Below, one piece after another: positions 57,371 to 64,000 of a DNA stretch of 64,000 bases. Numbering within the stretch: the stretch's first letter is position 1; the number at the start of each line of letters is the position of its first letter. The position numbers were made by a program, and so were the translations under genes. The notes beneath the pieces were generated by a model that made no database searches, had not been told where the DNA came from, and was given only the letters and a program-made list of their open reading frames with translations. The stretch is from Setophaga petechia (taxonomy: Eukaryota > Chordata > Aves > Passeriformes > Parulidae), in contig JANCRA010000003.1 in assembly GCA_024362935.1 (NCBI GenBank), positions 6,190,001 through 6,254,000 on the forward strand. The letters run 5' to 3'.

Positions 57371-59952
57371 TCTCATTATGAGCTGGACCTCTTATCTTCT
57401 GCTCTGCCTATAGCATGTAGCTATCTCTAATAGCCTGTACCCCTGGACTCAGCTTTCAGGGAGATTAGTTCCTATCATTTTAAGCACCACAGAATTACTC
57501 TGTCTGCAGAGACTTGACCTAATCTGTTTGAGGCTTTTACTATAAAGACAGTAAGACAGCCTTTTTTCTCCAAATTAGGAGAACAATGGTTTAAATGGGC
57601 AATGGCTCCTGTTGCTGAATTTTATGCGTATATGTGGATTATACTTGCTGATTTCCTGCTCTGAGATAGAAGAGGAATTGTTATTCCTCTCACCATCATT
57701 CAGGAGCAAGTACAGCCAGGATTGAGAGGGAAGGGAATAAAAAATCCACACATCTGAACACCATGTTGAGGGGGGTTATTTGTCAATTCTTTTTTCACTG
57801 CTGTGATACATTTCCACTGCATCCAATTTCCCCTGTGTAAAATGAAGATTATCTTCTCCCCACAATCTGACACGTACAGTAGGGAAAAAAGCAGGGGGAG
57901 AGAAGGAGAGCATGCAAGAGTTCCCAGAGTCAAGTCTGGCACCTCCTATAATTTGTGCCATTTGGGAATTTTCCAGGATTTTCTACATGCAGAAAGGAAA
58001 AAGAAGGTCAAAGGTTCAGAGTACTCATAACACTACTCAAAACAAAGCCTGAGCTGCTTCCAGCACCAGCACGTGCCACAGAATGACATTGGAAAGAATA
58101 TCACATCATTAAAATGAATTATCTGAATTCATGATTTTGTCACAATTTTAAGTTTCAGATGTGATTGCATGAAATCACAATTTTTCAGAAATTACATGAA
58201 AAACAAAGGGAGCATCATTCTTTGGCCTTGACTTGTTCCAATCTCCTAAAAGGGAGTCTGTGAAAGATTCACAGTGATTTTAGTGGGTTGTGGATCCAGT
58301 CACAGGGACTGGTGGGACAGAGCTCAACTGATGGAAAAAGGATTTTGAACAGATTTTATTTCTGAGAAGGTTAAGAACATTTGCACTTGTTGAAGCTAAT
58401 GGAAAGAATTAAATAAGATTTACATGTGTTTCATTTCACAAGTTATTTAGCTTCTTTTCTTTCATAGCACCTACCTAAGCCCTATATTTCTCACAAGGTA
58501 ATGAGCATTTTCAGACCTCACACAAACCAGTCCTTATACACATGTGAGAGAGATGGAAACAGCCATGAAACAACCACTTCACTGACTGCACCCTCAGCAC
58601 TGACTCCAAGGCATTAATAGACTAGAAAGCAAGATAGGGATGGAAATTGAAAATATTAAAATAAACAAAACAACAAACAAAAACCCACAACAGATCAGAA
58701 GTCTTGCATTAGAGTTTGTCTCAGTGGACACTACACTTCGGTTCTTATCTTAGAAACTGAAAATCTGTGAAAAGTCTTTCCAGTATAGTCTAATACTCTA
58801 TTTGCACATAAAGATACTGACTGAACCATGTGAACAAATTATCCAGTTATTATCTGTATGAATAGAGTACAACATAGCTCAGAAGCTTTAGGAGAGCTTG
58901 GGGATTCAGTGATGCCCTGAGTATCACCCTGGGCTGAAGGCACACTGACACGGGTACATCCAGGTCTGCCTGACCACTAGGGCACAACCCAGATCAGGTC
59001 CTGAAGCTGTGCAGACATCTCAGCTCCCTTGCTAAAATATCCCACTTGCCCACATTTGCCCATTAGTCCAGGCTCAGCAACACCTGCAAGGCTGCACAGT
59101 CAGAGTTGGTTCACCCACAGCTCGTGCAGAGGGAGGAGAAAGGGCAGCAGAATTCACGTTTCCAGGGCTGGCTGTGGACATGTGCCCTGAGAGTGAAGAC
59201 ATTGGGGTTTCTTTTCTGAGTTCACTGCTGCTCTCCTGGGCCACTCAGCAGACTGCTGTCCTTTCACCTCCTGTCCCACAAGAAACAACAGGGACTTCCC
59301 ATGGCAAATGGTGCTCCCTGTCCTGGGAGTCCTGCCAAAGGGAAAGGAAGAATAAGAAATAGCACCAGGGCACTGACAGGCTCTGGGCTTTCAGCTCAGT
59401 GCTCTGAAGGGAGAGCAGTTCCCATGCGAGCACCCTCAGAGCAGCTGTGCCTGGCTCCTCCACACAGCACACACAGACAGCGGTCACAGCTTTCAGGAGC
59501 TGCAGGACTATTTCCACTGAGTCCTTGGGCATGTGTTCCTTTCTTATTTTTACTTCCCTAGAAATGGAGTTTTGCTCTCTTACTACCTTAAGCAACTGAG
59601 CTCAGAAATCATCCCCATAATTTTGTGAATTGAAGGCAAATGAGCAATCTATTAATATATTTTGGATAAACCATTTATATTTTCTTCTTCCTATCATTAG
59701 AAGAGCTCATAGGAAATGAGCAGTGAAGTACTTACAAGCTTATGCCACTTCAAGTTGTTGCCAAATATGTCTCTTGCTGAAAAGAGGGAACTATTATAGG
59801 ATTATTTCCTGTAAATTCAAGGCACTGTCAAATGAAATATGACCATAAGAGTGACTACACTGCATCACATGAAAGATGTGCCAATTTCCAGCAGCAGGTG
59901 TAAGCAGATGACCAAGAAGGAATAAGAACAAGGTGAGTGGGTGAAACATTTA
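57371..59952. other. Intergenic or intronic DNA, no gene seen
   Basis: Unique sequence. Inverted 7-base arms TGTGATT/AATCACA lie at 58160-58179, with the direct repeat CACAATTTT at 58141 and 58176. The GC-richer patch 59080-59520 is open on both strands (minus 59245-59595, plus 59301-59561) without a recognised product. Confidence 0.55.
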
Positions 59953-60305
59953 TCACAGAATCACAGGATATCCTGAGTTGGAAGGGACCCACTCCTGGCC
60001 CTGCACAGGACATCCCCAAGACTCACCTTGTGTCCAAGAGCATTGTCCAAACACTCCTTGGACTCTGTCAGGCTTGGGGCAGTGACCACTTCCTTGGGGA
60101 GCTGCTCCAGAGCTCAACCAACCTCTGGGCAAAGAACCTTTTCCTAAAATCCAACCTGAGCATCCTTAACACAACTTCAGGCCATGCCCCTGGTCCTGTC
60201 ACTGATCACAACAGAGAAGGGATCAGTGCCTGCCCTCTGCTTCCCCTCGTGAGGAAGTTGCAGACTGCCATGAGATTTCCTCTCTGTCTCCTCCAGGCTG
60301 AACTT
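59953..60305 (-). mobile_element. CR1 retrotransposon 3' region, antisense
   Basis: Beginning with 'tcacagaatcacagg', followed by 'gagttggaagggaccca', 'cttggggcagtgaccacttc', 'ctgctccagagctc', 'gggcaaagaaccttttccta', 'ccaacctgagcatcc', 'cctggtcctgtcact' and 'cctccaggctgaac', this is the reverse complement of a CR1 3' region over about 350 bases. It is the longest well-preserved repeat in the window. The 156-codon frame over 59937-60407 runs antisense through the element and is not a gene. Confidence 0.9.
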
Positions 60306-61940
60306 CTTAAGGGTCTCAAACTTTCAGCTATTTCAGTTCAGGGACTTCTGAGACTGGAAGAAGAGAGCAGAGAAGGTAAAAAAAATGCCACAAAACATAA
60401 ATCCTAACAGCAACAGATTCATCCTAACAGGACATGATGGGAAAATTTACCTTCAGACTTATTCAAAAGGATATTCAGAGCTTAAATTAGCAAGAGTTAG
60501 CATCTACTCACTGGCTGTCCCAGCAATTATTGGGTACAATTTCCTTGTGCAAAACCACTTCCTGTCACTGAAAGAGGAATGGCAAATAGATATCTATGAT
60601 CAATTTTGCAGAGCAGTATTTCCTTTTTACCTACACACCTGAGCAACAGGGTACATCCCAGAGCAGTCACTTCCTTTCCCAGCTGTCAGTCTTTTTCACG
60701 TTCTGACTAGTGCTTGATTCACTGGCAGTAAAAGACAGCAGAGTGTGATCTCACAGTGGCAGGAGCAGAAGAAGGAAGCAATGCATGCAGTGACACTTTA
60801 CCCAGCTGCAGGTGCTCCCTGCAGCAGGCACACAGCCCTCCACCCTCCCCACACCTCTCCTTTAATGCAGCTGGATTTAGTGACCACCACGGGGCTGAAA
60901 TGGATCTTTCTTCTCAAACTTACAGTCTTCCTCCATTTACTTGTAAAGAAAAACCTAAATTCCTTGACCTGTTGGTGTTAAAATCCCCATTAAGCCTCTG
61001 GAAGGTGTCACCCAAGGACCATAACCCGCCCTATAAAACAATTTGTAATGAAACCAATTTAGAAGAAATAAGAAGCCTACAAGATATTATTGTATTTAGG
61101 ACTGGAATAGGAGAATAAAAGCAATCAAGAGGGCACAACACCTGCTGCTTAAGGGCTGGAAGGGAAAAGAAAATCTAGATTAGAAAAGCATCAAACAGTC
61201 AAGCAGAAATGTGTGCACACTGCCAAAGCTCCCAGGGACAAGCTGACTGGATACTGCTGGTAGTAAGGTGAATAAAAGAGACTTTAAGACACTACCTGAA
61301 TAGCTGAAACAGAAATCTACTAGACTGGAGGAGATAAGAGACTCACCTATTGAATTTATGTGTGGAAAGTCATGATATCTGAGGTGATCTTTCCACCCAT
61401 GTGCAAGGGAATGCACCATCTCTTAAAGTCTCACATTACAGGCAGACACTGGCAAGGACCAACACCTGGCTGTTGCAAACACTGGTGGGCTCTGAAATCC
61501 CAATACAATTTTGGAGAGGTGCATCTGTAATTCTCAGACCTATAAAAATGACCCCAAATCCAAGTTCTGGCCCTTACAAAGTAATGAAATAATTATGGGA
61601 CAATTCCCACTAGAATGAATGCAATGTTATTTATAACAGTTCTAGTTTTTGTTGACTTTCCAGTTCTGTTAAAGTAGCAGCCAAAGCACAGTATTGATAT
61701 TTAGTGAAGGAAACATATCATCCCCCTGCTTGCTAACCTCTTTAAGGAAAATTTATTAGAAAATAATTATTCATGAATTCTCAGGATTGCTTATGAAAAC
61801 TGGGAGTCCATGAGCCTGAGTACAGCTCCAGCCTTCATGAGGTGAGAGAAGAGTGTCCAAGGCAGACCTTCCTGCAAGGGGCAGGATCCTTCAAACAAGA
61901 GATTCAGCAGTGCCTTTTTCCTCAGAGGCCTCAGCCATTC
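60306..61940. other. Intergenic or intronic DNA, no gene seen
   Basis: Unique sequence. Frames at 60385-60642, 60745-61118 and 61180-61419 have no recognised domain. The part at 61805-61940 may be the diverged 5' side of the CR1 chimera that follows, but I cannot align it. Confidence 0.5.
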
Positions 61941-61941
61941 T

Positions 61942-62068
61942 GGGCTGGTGGTGGCCAATGGCTCAGAGTCCCAATGGACATCAGGGACAAGTGGTATTTC
62001 TCAGGGGTCTGTGCTGGGATGATCTTTAAAGCCCCTTCCAACCCAAACCTTTCCATGATCCCATGATC
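61942..62068 (+). mobile_element. Internally deleted CR1: reverse transcriptase core joined to 3' tail
   Basis: From 61942 to 62019 one frame reads through the conserved CR1 reverse-transcriptase stretch, with 'VVANGSESQW' followed by 'TSGISQGSVLG'; relatives have SGVPQGSVLGP here. The next codon is TGA (62020-62022), and that same DNA is already the CR1 3' tail: 'gatctttaaagccccttcc', 'aacccaaacc', then the 8-base terminal repeat CCATGATC in two copies. The rest of the reverse transcriptase and most of the 3' untranslated region are missing. Sense orientation, non-functional. Confidence 0.8.
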
Positions 62069-63249
62069 CTCACTGCCTTGACCAGAGAGAGCACATTGAT
62101 CTTAGTTGGTGCTGAGCTTCTTGATAAGATTCCTGACATACGTGTAAACAATCACTGAGGATGGTACAATTAGCTGATGGTTTCTTTGTTTCTTTTCCTT
62201 TTACTTTTAATGCAAAAAGGCTTTCCAGTCAATTACTTCCAGTGAGAAGGTATGTTATTGTTGCCGTTTGCAACGTTTTTTCCAAAATATCTCATTAAGT
62301 TTTACTTAAGGAAATCACATCACCAGTCTCTTTTTGTATTTTTTTCAAAACCTTGTTTTTCCCGGTGCAGGTTTTCTGTGTGAGCATGTTATAAACTCTA
62401 AGGAAAAAAAAAAAAGGTTTTCTTTTCTCCAAATTACAATAGATTATAGCTGTTAAAATGAGAAAAAGCATTGAAATTATTGATAAAACTAATTTAAAAC
62501 ATTTTCCTTCAGCTAGCCCTGAGAACCTGTGAAGTTCTCAGATTTAAGAGCATTTGGGTTTCAGTTAAATACAGTAATTGGTTGTAAGTCAGCCCATCTA
62601 TGCTAAAAGCATTGCTAGAAACTCTTCATGTATTTGAAAGGAAGAACCGAAAGAGAAAGAATAATTTAGTACATAGCTCAGAGGTGTCATTAGTAGCAAT
62701 AGTGTGATGTTAAAAACAGGGAAATTTAGGTTAAACAGCAGGAGAAGGCTGAGTGCAGCCAGGGGTGTGATGAGATGTGAGAGCCACTCTCCCACCACAC
62801 AACCCTGGGGCACATCAGTGCCAGAAACCCCTCCCCACACTCAGCCCTTCATCCCCTTTTTCTCCAAGGATAACTCCCTGAAATTGTTAAATTACAGGAC
62901 ATGCCCCAAAACACTTTTAAAACTAGATTGTTCAGAAGACAACAAGTTGTCCTTCTGCACTGGAAATCCATGGACTCAAAGAGACTCTGTGAGAGGCACC
63001 TTTCCCTTGCTGCTGCAGCTCCTACACCGTGACCACATCCCCAGGTTTACAGGTCCCTGTCAGTACCACAGCTCTGTCTCCTACCTCTCAACAAAGGCTC
63101 TCAGAGTTTTAAAGCTCATCTGCTGCCCCTGCCCTCCACACACAGCAGACTTTGAACCTTTCTAAGTGTATTAGCTTCAACTTTAGCTATGGACTTCATG
63201 TACCACCATAATAGTAAACTGAGACTTTTAGGGAAAGAAAACTCCAGCC
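62069..63249. other. Intergenic or intronic DNA, no gene seen
   Basis: Unique sequence with an A12 run near 62403. The 153-codon frame at 62704-63165 lies in a GC-richer patch and encodes a Pro/Leu/Thr-rich product without a recognised domain. Confidence 0.55.
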
Positions 63250-63282
63250 TTAAAGTGATGCTATTATAAAGCATCACTTTAA
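63250..63282. repeat. Perfect 13-base-arm hairpin
   Basis: TTAAAGTGATGCT (63250-63262) and AGCATCACTTTAA (63270-63282) are exact reverse complements around the 7-base loop ATTATAA. The arms do not extend further, so it is shorter than a typical microRNA precursor stem. It could be the remnant of a palindromic element or a chance inversion. Confidence 0.9.
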
Positions 63283-64000
63283 AACCAGACACACTGAGAC
63301 CAAAAAAGTAGCAGAGTTACTTTCTTATTTTAAATTTTTTTGTACTTTATTGCAGGTAAAATAATATTTTACTGTTGAGTCTTCTTTAGGGAAAAATATT
63401 TAAACACATCAACCTGACAGCCACAAAACCTGCTACAAGCAGAGCAGGATTTAAGCACTGCATAATCTTTCCCAGAGACTTTTTCAAACAAAGATGCTGT
63501 GGTTTTATTTGGTTCTATTTAACTCTCCAGAGAGGTCTCTCTTTAAATCCAGGCATGAAAAATACATTCTCAGTCCAGACACAGAGATTTTGGAAAAGAG
63601 AAATGCAGTGAAACAGCATTTCATTTGCAAGTATTTTACATTTTAACAGTGCCTTTTGCTTTCCACTCAGCAAACATTACCAAAACTACTGCTTCCTACA
63701 ATAAATTTTCTTTGAATTTGTAATATTTTAAGTAGTGTACATAGAGAATATATGCAATATAAACAACTTCAGCATATCTGCAAAAGTGAACATATAGAAT
63801 GCATGTGTTTGTGCCTGTGCATACTATATATAAGTAGAACATTCACAACATATACCATATATTCATGTGTGTAATTTCACTTTGGTTCTAAATAAAATAA
63901 ACATAATTTCAAATAAAAATGTTGAGAAAATGAACAGCAAAATCCAGTAGCAAAGACTACTGAATAGATACTGAATAGAGTGGTAAACAGTTAAGAGAGG
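63283..64000. other. AT-rich DNA to the window end, no gene seen
   Basis: Very AT-rich, with TATATA and TGTG words at 63720-63870. No exon, repeat family or RNA gene is recognised. Confidence 0.6.

Noticed and set aside
59937..60407. 156-codon plus-strand frame
   Set aside because: Runs antisense through a CR1 3' region; there is no independent protein similarity.
1..64000. Prokaryotic-type systems such as CRISPR arrays, operons or prophage
   Set aside because: Base composition, CpG depletion, lack of coding density and CR1 repeats show vertebrate nuclear DNA; no regularly spaced palindromic repeats are present.
1..64000. tRNA, rRNA or snoRNA genes
   Set aside because: No B-box-like GGTTCGANNCC with a matching acceptor stem, no rRNA sequence, and no convincing C/D or H/ACA box pair was noticed; a covariance-model scan would settle this.

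Overview
The window looks like vertebrate nuclear DNA, most likely from a bird. It is AT-rich, CpG is strongly depleted, and there are no operons, ribosome-binding sites or long open frames. The recognisable interspersed repeats are almost all CR1-type non-LTR retrotransposons, which are the dominant family in birds and other sauropsids. Several carry the CR1 3' tail (a 'TTTAAGGTCCCTTCCAACCC'-type sequence followed by short 8-base repeats such as CCATGATC). The species cannot be told from the sequence alone.

I find no convincing protein-coding exon, tRNA, rRNA, snoRNA, CpG island or promoter. The open frames are short, overlap on both strands, and many are created by simple repeats or by CR1. 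The window is therefore best read as a gene-poor intergenic stretch or the inside of a very large intron. Its content is repeat relics, simple-sequence tracts, several unusual inverted repeats, and a few AT-rich blocks that look like conserved noncoding (enhancer-like) DNA. That last reading is by eye only and needs a genome alignment.

Layout: 1-173 is a minisatellite of about 26 bases with two alternating unit types. 2.2-2.5 kb has a cluster of CAGCTG E-boxes. 5.2-5.6 kb, 9.7-10.1 kb and 48.3-48.7 kb hold old, decayed CR1 copies. 12.0 kb has a short CR1 tail. 14.3 kb has an ATT/GTT microsatellite. 16.26-16.34 kb has three 14-base repeats running into an uninterrupted run of 43 A. 18.7 and 51.1 kb have CR1 tail remnants. 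21.9-22.6 kb has the longest open frame (239 codons, unrecognised). 33.6-34.2 kb is an AT-rich hairpin-forming zone. 38.3-38.5 kb has a broken reverse transcriptase fragment. 43.4 kb has two abutting hairpins. 55.7-55.9, 60.0-60.3 and 61.9-62.1 kb hold younger-looking CR1 copies, the last a chimera that joins the reverse-transcriptase core directly to the 3' tail. 63.25 kb has a perfect 13-base-arm hairpin.

Candidate regulatory blocks lie at about 15.15-15.54, 22.6-22.8, 25.2-25.5, 30.35-30.8, 42.1-42.5 and 57.0-57.4 kb. With no gene in view their target cannot be named. I did not find a clear new biological system. The most checkable oddities are the CR1 chimera, the paired hairpins and the inverted SMAD-type motif pair at 30.7 kb.
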